Positions 23,642 through 29,560 of a stretch of 32,675 nt of DNA are shown piece after piece. Origin of the DNA: a virus; the IMG/VR virus record IMGVR_UViG_3300042691_004309, positions 1 through 32,675 of that record. The stretch is one strand, 5' to 3'. The notes below the pieces were generated by a model that was not told the origin of the DNA, ran no database searches, and saw only the letters and a list, made by a program, of their open reading frames with translations. Position 1 is the stretch's first letter; each line of letters opens with the position of its first letter. A program made the position numbers and the translations under genes.

Positions 23642-25563
23642 TATCCGTCGACCTTTCCTAGAATATCTACAACCTCACAGGCACCTGCCGAGCAGGCGAA
23701 CTCCTGAGAGCCGGTGGTTGTGTCTTCACTCTCGTAGTGTCGCATGTCCGACCACTCAATAGGAGGCGTCGGATGTTCTGCAATCCAAGCGTTGAACTCT
23801 TCTTCGTTAACCTCTTGGTAAGGGGCCTGCTTGTAAGAGCCACCGTCGTACGGAAGGAAGGAAACTCCAGAAAGATCATCGAAGTTCTCGTATACCCACG
23901 CACCTACCTTCATCCACTCGTCATCTCTGACGTAGACAGTCGCCGAGGGCTTGTGCTCGCACCAGTCGTCTTGGATCTTCTTCCAGACTTCGAGCTGGTC
24001 GATTGCTGTCATTTCATCCCGAAGAACCGCCGTGTCTGGGCTCTTGCGAGGGAAGTAAAAGACTGAAGTCGTTCCCGGAGCCATGACGTCTGGTTCCGAA
24101 TAAACTCCAGCGTCCTTAAGAAAAGCAGTAAGAGGGTCTTTATTGTCCGCTCGAACAGTACGAAGGTAGTGGCGAGAATGACGAGGATGCAAGCCGCTAG
24201 CAGCATCAACCAACTGGCTAACAGTGCCACTGGGCTTAACACAAGTGATAGCAGCAGATCTCGGAATCCCAAGTCTGTCAGCGTATTCCGCGTTAGTAGC
24301 CACCGCCACTTCTCTAAGAACTTTGAGGTTGTCATTCTTTAGTATCTCCGGGTTGTCTAGGATGCCGGTCAGGCTTACCCCAAGCAGTCGTTCTTCTTCA
24401 CAATTCTTCTGCCAAATCTTCCTCAGGTACTTGAAGTCTGTGAAAGTGCTCTGGATTGTACCAAGGATTGTTGCAACACGTACCTTTCTACTAAGAGACT
24501 CCATAGTGTCGCCATCTCGGACGACGACTTCAGTAAGGTTACAAAACTCGTAGGGTCTGAGAATGATCTCTGAGCATGGATTAGTTCCGAAGTCAACGTT
24601 TGAATCACGTCTGCCGTTTCTTGCAGCAATTCGCTGACACGCGTATCTACTAAAGATTCCGGGCTCTCCGGAGTGGCTGTCATGGAGTTCCTTCCACTTC
24701 TTCATAAAGAAGCCCATGTCTGGGCGTCGGTGTTCGTACACGGCGGAGTTGTTAGCGAGGCGGCGGATACCGTCCTTCTCCCACCATGCACCAGTCTTAG
24801 CGGTAGACATTCTCTCGTCAGTGACATCGAAGAGCGAGATCATGGCAGAACGGCGTACACCACCTACCACGACTACGTCTCCGATCTTGCACATCAGGTC
24901 ATGACACTCTAGGCTGGTAAGTCTTCTTCCCGCACTTTTGCGAAAGAGATTAACAGCGAATTCGAAAAGTTCTTCCAAAGGTCCGGGGCCTGAAGCACGG
25001 CCACCGAAGGTGACAAGACGTGCTCCGGCAGGTCGTACTCTAGAAGTGTCCCATTTAGGGATTTGACCTGCAATGAGTAGGGAGATGAGTTCTCGGAGGG
25101 ACTTTGCCCATCCTTCTTTACTATCTGCAACTGTAATGACAGTATCGGTGTCAGTGAATTCTTCACTAATTCGGGGGAGTTGTTCGACATATTTATTCTC
25201 TACTGAAAAGCCGACGCCGGTTCCGCACATCAGGATGTACATACCTTCGTCGAAAGAGCGAGGGGAGTCTACCGGTAGGTAGGCGCAGTTATACGCAGCG
25301 ACGTTACAACGGTCGAGGGCGGGCCCTGCCGTCATCAAAGACCGCATACTCGGCATGACCTCTAGCGAATAGATGGCCTCATAGAGGTTCATGTATTCTT
25401 CGTTGGTCATACGGTTGTCGCGGTTGTAGAAGTCGAGAAGACGAGTGACTGTCTCGTCCCAATTCTCCCGACGCTTCTCATCCTCAAGCCATCTGGCGTA
25501 ACGCGACTTAAAAATGAACGACTCATAGACGCTTGGAAAGGGGTGATTAGGGTTGTCTTTCAA
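23641..25563 (-). CDS. nrdJ: Class II (B12-dependent) ribonucleoside-triphosphate reductase, monomeric type
   Basis: Makes deoxyribonucleotides for phage DNA synthesis using adenosylcobalamin. It matches the Lactobacillus-type monomeric enzyme: first redox Cys93 (Tyr-Asn-Cys-Ala-Tyr), 'GTGVGFSVE' (114-122), Gly-Gly-Val-Arg-Arg-Ser-Ala (234-240), active-site Asn-Pro-Cys-Ser-Glu (Cys330, Glu332) and Cys341. Spacing 330/332/341 equals 408/410/419 of the Lactobacillus enzyme. Further motifs are Gly-Val-Ser-Leu-Thr-Gly and 'KPSGTVSQL' (443-451), and the C-terminal pair Cys624/Cys629 mirrors Cys731/Cys736. At 640 aa it is shorter than the roughly 740-residue relative. The start is TTG, supported by GGAGG at 25570-25574. 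No intein is present. Confidence 0.95.
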   Translation of the reverse strand: MKDNPNHPFPSVYESFIFKSRYARWLEDEKRRENWDETVTRLLDFYNRDNRMTNEEYMNLYEAIYSLEVMPSMRSLMTAGPALDRCNVAAYNCAYLPVDSPRSFDEGMYILMCGTGVGFSVENKYVEQLPRISEEFTDTDTVITVADSKEGWAKSLRELISLLIAGQIPKWDTSRVRPAGARLVTFGGRASGPGPLEELFEFAVNLFRKSAGRRLTSLECHDLMCKIGDVVVVGGVRRSAMISLFDVTDERMSTAKTGAWWEKDGIRRLANNSAVYEHRRPDMGFFMKKWKELHDSHSGEPGIFSRYACQRIAARNGRRDSNVDFGTNPCSEIILRPYEFCNLTEVVVRDGDTMESLSRKVRVATILGTIQSTFTDFKYLRKIWQKNCEEERLLGVSLTGILDNPEILKNDNLKVLREVAVATNAEYADRLGIPRSAAITCVKPSGTVSQLVDAASGLHPRHSRHYLRTVRADNKDPLTAFLKDAGVYSEPDVMAPGTTSVFYFPRKSPDTAVLRDEMTAIDQLEVWKKIQDDWCEHKPSATVYVRDDEWMKVGAWVYENFDDLSGVSFLPYDGGSYKQAPYQEVNEEEFNAWIAEHPTPPIEWSDMRHYESEDTTTGSQEFACSAGACEVVDILGKVDG

Positions 25564-26020
25564 TTATTTCCTCCAAAGCAGGACTCTTTCCATTCATCGC
25601 CCTGTGTATTGTCATAGTAGCAAGATCAAAGTTATCTGCAATTTTTTGGTAACTCCAACCGGCGTTTCTAAGAGTATTCGCTTCTTCCAAAATCTCTGGA
25701 GTCACTTTTAGTAAAGATGCTCCCTGTATTTTATTATACTCTGGTTTATACTTTTTAATATATAGCCTCTCTAAGGCACAGGCTTCTTCTTTTGTTAAAC
25801 CCCTATCAACAATTTCGACCCAATGATCGGGCGTATACCCAGTATTCTCTAACATACCTAAATATTCAGAGTGGAGTACTGATCGAAAAGGCTCATTGCT
25901 TAACCATGCTCTAGCACCACAACCATGTCCGATATACACAATTTCGTGTGTCTGAGGGTCGCTATGAAAGTATACGTAATATCTAGGTACAGACGGGAAT
26001 GGATTAAAATTCTTCTTCAA
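25547..26020 (-). CDS. GIY-YIG endonuclease with C-terminal helix-turn-helix
   Basis: A 157-residue putative free-standing homing endonuclease. The nuclease domain has Tyr-Tyr-Val-Tyr-Phe (about residues 14-18) and Val-Tyr-Ile-Gly-His-Gly-Cys-Gly-Ala-Arg-Ala-Trp (28-39), corresponding to the GIY and YIG motifs with the catalytic Arg; Glu84 (Ala-Leu-Glu-Arg-Leu-Tyr-Ile) fits the metal-binding acid. Residues 110-147 form a helix-turn-helix ('GWSYQKIADNFDLATMTIHR'). The gene is AT-rich (25681-25740 has 20 G+C of 60), unlike its neighbours. It begins with TTG inside the end of the preceding small gene and its 3' end overlaps the reductase start. Its first residues, Met-Lys-Lys-Asn-Phe-Asn-Pro-Phe-Pro-Ser-Val, resemble those of the reductase. 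Confidence 0.85.
   Translation of the reverse strand: MKKNFNPFPSVPRYYVYFHSDPQTHEIVYIGHGCGARAWLSNEPFRSVLHSEYLGMLENTGYTPDHWVEIVDRGLTKEEACALERLYIKKYKPEYNKIQGASLLKVTPEILEEANTLRNAGWSYQKIADNFDLATMTIHRAMNGKSPALEEIIERQP
25570..25574 (-). promoter_or_regulatory. Shine-Dalgarno GGAGG that fixes the TTG start of the reductase
   Basis: GGAGG on the - strand lies six bases before the TTG at 25563. No ATG or GTG exists in frame until Met52, which is inside the conserved sequence. The site lies within the last codons of the upstream GIY-YIG gene. Confidence 0.8.
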
Positions 26021-26150
26021 TATCGTCTTCTTTCCTACGTCTCTCTACGACGCGTGGTTTGTACTTGGGAGTCCGGAGGTCCCTTGCTATGTGGTTCCTC
26101 CGGCGCTGTTCCCGCTTCTGTTTATCTGAGTACTTATTCAAGCCTACCAT
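26004..26150 (-). CDS. Small basic hypothetical protein (48 aa)
   Basis: An ATG-started frame of 48 codons, overlapping the DUF3310 gene by 17 bases and the GIY-YIG gene by 17 bases. The product is very basic (Lys-Gln-Lys-Arg-Glu-Gln-Arg-Arg-Arg) with 'NHIARDLRTPKYKPRVVE' in the middle and an acidic end (Glu-Asp-Asp-Ile-Glu-Glu-Glu-Phe). The Arg-Asp-Leu-Arg-Thr-Pro-Lys-Tyr-X-X-Arg-Val-Val pattern resembles small phage proteins of unknown function. The high density of charged residues suggests nucleic-acid binding, as an inference. Confidence 0.75.
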   Translation of the reverse strand: MVGLNKYSDKQKREQRRRNHIARDLRTPKYKPRVVERRRKEDDIEEEF

Positions 26151-26415
26151 CGGTCTCTAGCTTAATTAGAATTTCGATGTTGTGGATAGCCTTACGGAGG
26201 TCTTCAACCCCTCCCTTATCTTTGTAACGTGTGACATATTTCACTGCGTTAGCCTGACAGTAGTTGAGATTGTTAGCCATCGCGTATTCGACTGGCTGGA
26301 CCTTATATTTCTTGTAGTGCCCTCCACCAACTTGAACGTCTAGGGGGTTAGACGATGGTACCACCATCCCCGCGTCTCCATGCATTGTCCAGTCGTTCAA
26401 CGCGTACCCTTTCAT
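26134..26415 (-). CDS. DUF3310 family protein
   Basis: A phage protein of the DUF3310 family, function unproven though often found with nucleotide-metabolism genes. The core is intact: Asn-Pro-Leu-Asp-Val-Gln-Val-Gly-Gly-Gly-His-Tyr-Lys-Lys-Tyr, then Val-Gln-Pro-Val-Glu-Tyr and 'NAVKYVTRYKDKGGVEDLRK'. The start given (ATG 26415, AAGGAAG six bases upstream) yields 93 aa. An ATG at 26367 with GGAG upstream gives 77 aa, closer to the family core and with less overlap with the small gene upstream. The product of the following gene overlaps its last 17 bases. Confidence 0.87.
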   Translation of the reverse strand: MKGYALNDWTMHGDAGMVVPSSNPLDVQVGGGHYKKYKVQPVEYAMANNLNYCQANAVKYVTRYKDKGGVEDLRKAIHNIEILIKLETDGRLE

Positions 26416-26527
26416 CAAATTCTTCCTTAGTCATGGAGATAGGTTCCCCATCTACGCCTAACCAAAAGTACGTAGGAATATCTACGTTCTGCAATTCATT
26501 AATCTCGATCTTCGACGTCTGTGTCAA
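26348..26527 (-). CDS. Probable small protein (up to 59 aa) with non-ATG start
   Basis: A frame open from TTG 26527 (59 aa) or TTG 26494 (48 aa) to a TAA at 26348-26350. The product reads plausibly as a protein, with 'DIPTYFWLGVDGEPISMTKE' followed by an Arg/Glu-rich helix and Asn-Ala-Trp-Arg-Arg-Gly-Asp-Gly-Gly-Thr. It bridges the 84-base gap between the 38-aa gene and the DUF3310 gene. No strong Shine-Dalgarno is visible, and an internal ATG at 26434 would give only 28 aa. No function can be suggested. Confidence 0.5.
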   Translation of the reverse strand: MTQTSKIEINELQNVDIPTYFWLGVDGEPISMTKEEFDERVRVERLDNAWRRGDGGTIV

Positions 26528-26615
26528 TATCTTCTACCAATTCTAAAATTTCTTCAATGATTTCTTCTGCCTCACGGATCTTCCGGATGAGGTATACTTT
26601 TTCCATAAAATCCAT
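26499..26615 (-). CDS. Small acidic helical protein (38 aa)
   Basis: The ATG shares its A with the stop of the exonuclease gene (TAATG). The 38-residue product (Met-Asp-Phe-Met-Glu-Lys-Val-Tyr-Leu-Ile-Arg-Lys...) is predicted to be one long amphipathic helix ('EAEEIIEEILELVEDIDTD') with a strongly acidic end. The perfect stop-start coupling, as used for other genes of this arm, is the main support. Function unknown; a DNA-mimic or helical partner protein is only a speculation. Confidence 0.65.
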   Translation of the reverse strand: MDFMEKVYLIRKIREAEEIIEEILELVEDIDTDVEDRD

Positions 26616-27325
26616 TACTTCAAGGCTTCCCTCTTACCATCGCTCCAAGAGCCACAGGTCTGACATTGGATACGCTGAATGCGGAAGGCCTTCGTGTACC
26701 GGAAGCCTCGACTTTGAAGCTTCTCCGATCCGCAGGCACCGCAGACGTGACCGGTAGTCTTCTTAGTCCTAGGGTGGTTACGGATGTACGGGCGAATCTT
26801 CTTGTAAAGCTTCTCAAGGAGAACGACGTCCTGAGCGCAGTACTTTGCCATGCGCTTCTGAGCCTTCTCGTCTCCCTTATCAACCTTAGTCCAAAGGGCC
26901 ATTCCCTCGTGTTCCATCTTACCACCGATCTTCAGAAACGGGCCTACGAATGCAAGACGGTTCATGAAGAAGCCAAACTTCTTGACAGCCTTGAGGACAT
27001 CAACCGAAGTAGGGGTGGGCGGGGGCGGCAGACCAGCCAGAAGGAATTCACCTTCAAGCTTCCGTAGGTCGTATTTATCTCCGTTGTATGTCACGACCAT
27101 CTCTGCCTCGGACATCATCGCGTGGGTCAGGCGAACCATCTCCTCGTGACCATGCTCCCATTCAGAGAAGATAGTGACTGACTTCTCTTCCATCCACTTC
27201 AAGCCCACACAAAGCAGGCCTCCGTGTTCGATAATCTTTTCAGGAGTGATATTCTCCTGCCATGGTTGCCAGACGTATGCCTTCGTCGGCTTCCATTCGA
27301 TGTCGAGCAATAAAATCTTACTCAT
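26615..27325 (-). CDS. DnaQ-like 3'-5' exonuclease with C-terminal zinc ribbon
   Basis: A 236-residue protein of the RNase H-like DEDD exonuclease fold. Motif I is Leu-Leu-Leu-Asp-Ile-Glu-Trp (D8, E10); motif II is Thr-Tyr-Asn-Gly-Asp-Lys-Tyr-Asp (about 79-86); motif III is Tyr-Cys-Ala-Gln-Asp (about 162-166). The C-terminal part (about 193-230) has two Cys-X2-Cys pairs (Cys-Gly-Ala-Cys and Cys-Gln-Thr-Cys), forming a zinc ribbon. It probably trims or proofreads DNA during replication or recombination. Since the polymerase has its own exonuclease domain, this is a second one. It begins directly after the endonuclease VII stop (TGAATG). Confidence 0.87.
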   Translation of the reverse strand: MSKILLLDIEWKPTKAYVWQPWQENITPEKIIEHGGLLCVGLKWMEEKSVTIFSEWEHGHEEMVRLTHAMMSEAEMVVTYNGDKYDLRKLEGEFLLAGLPPPPTPTSVDVLKAVKKFGFFMNRLAFVGPFLKIGGKMEHEGMALWTKVDKGDEKAQKRMAKYCAQDVVLLEKLYKKIRPYIRNHPRTKKTTGHVCGACGSEKLQSRGFRYTKAFRIQRIQCQTCGSWSDGKREALK

Positions 27326-27661
27326 TCACTTTTTCTTCTTTTTCTTCTTGACTTTTGGAGGGACGTACCATCCAGTCCCTCTCTCGAGGTAGTCAGCCAT
27401 GCGTCTGAGAAGGTCTGCGTCTGTGTGCCTTCCGACGACTCGGTGGTTACAATAGTTACAAAGTAGTCCTCTGACTTCTCCCGTCTTATGGTTATGGTCA
27501 ACGGCAAGTCTTGTGGAAAACTCTTCATGACTTCGTAGGCAGACTGCGCAACAGCCCTGCTGACGTTCGTGCAGTTCGTTATATTGCTCGAGCGTGATGC
27601 CATACCTAGTCCGTAAGTGCCGGGCTCTCGACTGGTCCGACGATGACTTCGGGGACGTCAG
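27326..27661 (-). CDS. Recombination endonuclease VII-like protein with unusual start
   Basis: A His-Me finger nuclease that resolves branched DNA, like T4 gp49. Counted from a CTG at 27661, the product is 111 aa with Tyr-Gly-Ile-Thr-Leu-Glu-Gln-Tyr (20-27), zinc Cys38/Cys41, catalytic Val-Asp-His-Asn-His (54-58), Gly-Glu-Val-Arg-Gly-Leu-Leu-Cys-Asn-Tyr-Cys-Asn (Cys68/Cys71), and a Lys-rich tail. All expected zinc and active-site residues are present. The frame is open from a TAA just upstream but contains no ATG, GTG or TTG before the conserved domain. Either CTG is used or the frame is reached by +1 shift from the overlapping nuclease gene. The start is therefore uncertain. Confidence 0.82.
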   Translation of the reverse strand: MTSPKSSSDQSRARHLRTRYGITLEQYNELHERQQGCCAVCLRSHEEFSTRLAVDHNHKTGEVRGLLCNYCNHRVVGRHTDADLLRRMADYLERGTGWYVPPKVKKKKKKK

Positions 27662-28472
27662 GGGCTTTTACCACTTGAGTAAGGAAGCGAGGGCCGTTCG
27701 CATACGCGAAAGTACGGAGACCGGGCCAGCAAGAATGCTTGAAGGCGCAGTAGCCACAGGCGGTGCCAAGCTTTCGATTGCCGCTCTTACCGTCTTCTTC
27801 GTCCGGATGACAGCGTTCTGGGGCATCTTCTTGGGCGATGACTTCTTTGAGATGGTCGATTCGTTCATCTACGGGGTAATCCTTTACGATTGATTGTGAG
27901 AGGGGCGACAGGCAAAGATCGCCATTCACCTTATTCATTGCTAGCCAAGCGGGTGCCTGACCGGGAGTGACTACCTGAGCGTAGCCTGCTAATTGCTGGA
28001 CGTACCCGAATGGATCGTCCTGTGTGACGGTCTGCTTAGCGAACTTCGCATAGCCGAACGGGGAAGCAGACTTCACGTCTACTAGGACACCGTCGATTAC
28101 GGCGTCGATATGCCCCTTCACACCATTGACTTCTACTTCTTCCTGCGTCTTCTCTACGGAGTGTCCAGACTCCTTAGCAAGGAAGAGGAGTAGCTCTTCG
28201 ATTACGTCTCCGTACAGGAACTTGAAGAACGTCTTCGCCGAGATGTCTTCCTGAGGATAGCCTTTCGCCATGTACCAGATTTGGCGGTCTGGGCGACCCA
28301 GAGAGGAAAACCGAAGGGGGTTGTTAAGGATTTCTCGCTTTGCAAGACGGGTTCGTAGAATGTTCTTGAGGTTTTCTGCGAACTCATTGAGGTTTTCTTC
28401 ACTTGGTTCGTGTCCGTGGTTGGGGTCGAAGAGCTGGTAGATGTCTCCGACGAGTGTTTTAATTTCTGCCAT
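27606..28472 (-). CDS. Cas4/RecB-like PD-(D/E)XK nuclease with iron-sulfur cysteines
   Basis: A 288-residue exonuclease. The catalytic core is Gly-His-Ile-Asp (D123) and Val-Asp-Val-Lys (D132, K134), followed by a Gln-X3-Tyr motif (Q160, Y164). Four cysteines (C221, then C239, C242, C248, in Cys-Gly-Tyr-Cys...Cys-Trp-Pro-Gly) fit the Fe-S cluster of Cas4/AddB-type nucleases. It probably degrades or processes DNA ends, for host DNA breakdown or recombination. The start has AGGA six bases upstream. Its last 56 bases overlap the endonuclease VII frame. No CRISPR is near, so a phage replication/recombination role is more likely than CRISPR adaptation. Confidence 0.88.
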   Translation of the reverse strand: MAEIKTLVGDIYQLFDPNHGHEPSEENLNEFAENLKNILRTRLAKREILNNPLRFSSLGRPDRQIWYMAKGYPQEDISAKTFFKFLYGDVIEELLLFLAKESGHSVEKTQEEVEVNGVKGHIDAVIDGVLVDVKSASPFGYAKFAKQTVTQDDPFGYVQQLAGYAQVVTPGQAPAWLAMNKVNGDLCLSPLSQSIVKDYPVDERIDHLKEVIAQEDAPERCHPDEEDGKSGNRKLGTACGYCAFKHSCWPGLRTFAYANGPRFLTQVVKAPDVPEVIVGPVESPALTD

Positions 28473-28568
28473 GTATTTTCCTAAAAAGCCACCAGTAACC
28501 GAGGAATTTTACTCTCAAGGCTCCTACTCTCCCCGCGCTGGCGCGCCCACGGGTCGAGACTCGATTAC

Positions 28569-29135
28569 TTAGACTGGGATGTCGTCGTCGAGATTATCCT
28601 CGGCAAGGCCGAAGTCCTTCTTGAACTGCGCTTCCTCCTGAGCCTTTCTAGCCTTGGCGGCTTCAGCTTCAGCGAAGAACGGGTCGTCAGGATTGATGTC
28701 TGGGACTGCATCACCCGAGTACGGAACGAGCTTCAATACTCGGACCTGTCGGATGTACATACCCTTCTTCTTGCCTGCGCCGTGGTCTACGACAGCAAAG
28801 GTTACTTCGACGTCAGTCCCGTTACCGAGTAGCTGCTTCGCGTTCCACTCGTCACCAAGGATGTCCACGACAGGGATGGGGTCATTCTTGTCACCGCTAC
28901 GGCGGAATTCCGCCTGCTTGAACGTGACGTAATCCTGACCATCAAGATATTCCGGCTTGGACTTCACTCGGTCGCCAATACCGGCAGCCTTGAACTCCTT
29001 GACCGTATCCGGATCGATGACGAGATCCATCTTCCATTCCTTCCCGTCCTTGCTATAGTTCAGCACAGGATCTCCGAGGATCTTGGCGTAGCTCGTCTTG
29101 CCACGGATTACCATCTTGATTTGATTAGTTGCCAT
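28569..29135 (-). CDS. Single-stranded DNA-binding protein, phage type
   Basis: A 188-residue protein like T7 gp2.5-type ssDNA-binding proteins. It has an N-terminal OB-fold-like part (Ile-Arg-Gly-Lys-Thr-Ser-Tyr-Ala-Lys-Ile...Trp-Lys-Met-Asp-Leu-Val-Ile-Asp) with central strands (Asp-Val-Glu-Val-Thr-Phe-Ala-Val-Val) and a long charged helix leading to an acidic C-terminus (Glu-Asp-Asn-Leu-Asp-Asp-Asp-Ile-Pro-Val), which in this family contacts polymerase and helicase. It is the first gene after the sigma70 promoter. GGAG lies ten bases before the ATG. Confidence 0.85.
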   Translation of the reverse strand: MATNQIKMVIRGKTSYAKILGDPVLNYSKDGKEWKMDLVIDPDTVKEFKAAGIGDRVKSKPEYLDGQDYVTFKQAEFRRSGDKNDPIPVVDILGDEWNAKQLLGNGTDVEVTFAVVDHGAGKKKGMYIRQVRVLKLVPYSGDAVPDINPDDPFFAEAEAAKARKAQEEAQFKKDFGLAEDNLDDDIPV

Positions 29136-29154
29136 TAAAAATTTTCTCCAAAAG

Positions 29155-29170
29155 TAGGGACGATTCCCTA
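29155..29170. promoter_or_regulatory. Inverted repeat near the transcription start (possible operator or 5' hairpin)
   Basis: TAGGGA (29155-29160) and TCCCTA (29165-29170) flank a four-base loop. It lies just downstream of the expected start of the promoter at 29183-29211 and upstream of the ssb Shine-Dalgarno. It could be a repressor site or an mRNA 5' stem. Confidence 0.5.
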
Positions 29171-29182
29171 AGCTTATAACGT

Positions 29183-29211
29183 ATTATACCATATTTATGC
29201 GCGGTTGTCAA
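29183..29211 (-). promoter_or_regulatory. Consensus sigma70 promoter for the ssb operon
   Basis: On the - strand: a perfect -35 TTGACA (29211-29206), a 17-base spacer, and a perfect -10 TATAAT (29188-29183), preceded by TGG, which is an extended -10. The start is expected near 29176. It drives ssb and the genes to its left toward the terminator at 23428-23466. Being a host-type promoter, it implies use of the host RNA polymerase in early infection. Confidence 0.93.
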
Positions 29212-29390
29212 GAAGAAAGTTCAGAAATTTCTTCATCTGTTCCGATGAAACGGATATATCGTAAGGCGAAGTCTAGATCATCAGCAGGATAGCCATGATG
29301 AACTAAGAACTCACCTAGATCTCCGTCTTTCTTTGCGTCGTACTTCCGGGGGAAGCCATACTTCCATCCCGAGGGTGGGTCTACTAACAT
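29208..29390 (-). CDS. Small conserved phage protein, unknown function
   Basis: A 60-residue protein with Asp-Pro-Pro-Ser-Gly-Trp-Lys-Tyr-Gly-Phe-Pro (residues 4-14), a pattern seen in many small phage proteins of unknown function. Its ATG overlaps the upstream stop as TGATG, and its end reaches the -35 of the ssb promoter. No membrane segment. Confidence 0.8.
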   Translation of the reverse strand: MLVDPPSGWKYGFPRKYDAKKDGDLGEFLVHHGYPADDLDFALRYIRFIGTDEEISELSS

Positions 29391-29560
29391 CAGTTGTAAT
29401 TCCTATATCCCTGACTAAACTTATCTAGATGATCTTCGATGATCTGCTTCAGCCAGTCGTAACCTTCTTCTGTTGCTGCTAAAGACGTATACCCTAGCCA
29501 ATCGTGGATGTCTAACGCTAAGGCGTCGATGTCTTCTTGGTGTAGTTGTAACGGTTTCAT
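29390..29560 (-). CDS. Small hypothetical protein
   Basis: A 56-residue acidic helical protein starting Met-Lys-Pro-Leu-Gln-Leu-His-Gln-Glu-Asp. The ATG at 29560 shares a base with the polymerase stop (TAATG), which makes this start far more likely than a longer frame beginning at 29602 inside the polymerase gene. Contains Asp-Ile-His-Asp-Trp-Leu-Gly-Tyr and an aromatic tail. Function unknown. Confidence 0.75.
   Translation of the reverse strand: MKPLQLHQEDIDALALDIHDWLGYTSLAATEEGYDWLKQIIEDHLDKFSQGYRNYN

Noticed and set aside
27322-27603. 93-residue ATG frame on the - strand
   Set aside because: It overlaps, in another frame, the endonuclease VII sequence that has all family motifs. The ATG frame shows only Ser/Thr-rich filler.
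27606-28472. CRISPR-associated cas4
   Set aside because: No repeats, no other cas genes; such nucleases are common in phage replication modules.
28480-28530. Possible 19-residue leader peptide upstream of the Cas4-like gene
   Set aside because: TTG start with the nearest AGGAG only two bases away; too short and no supporting signal.
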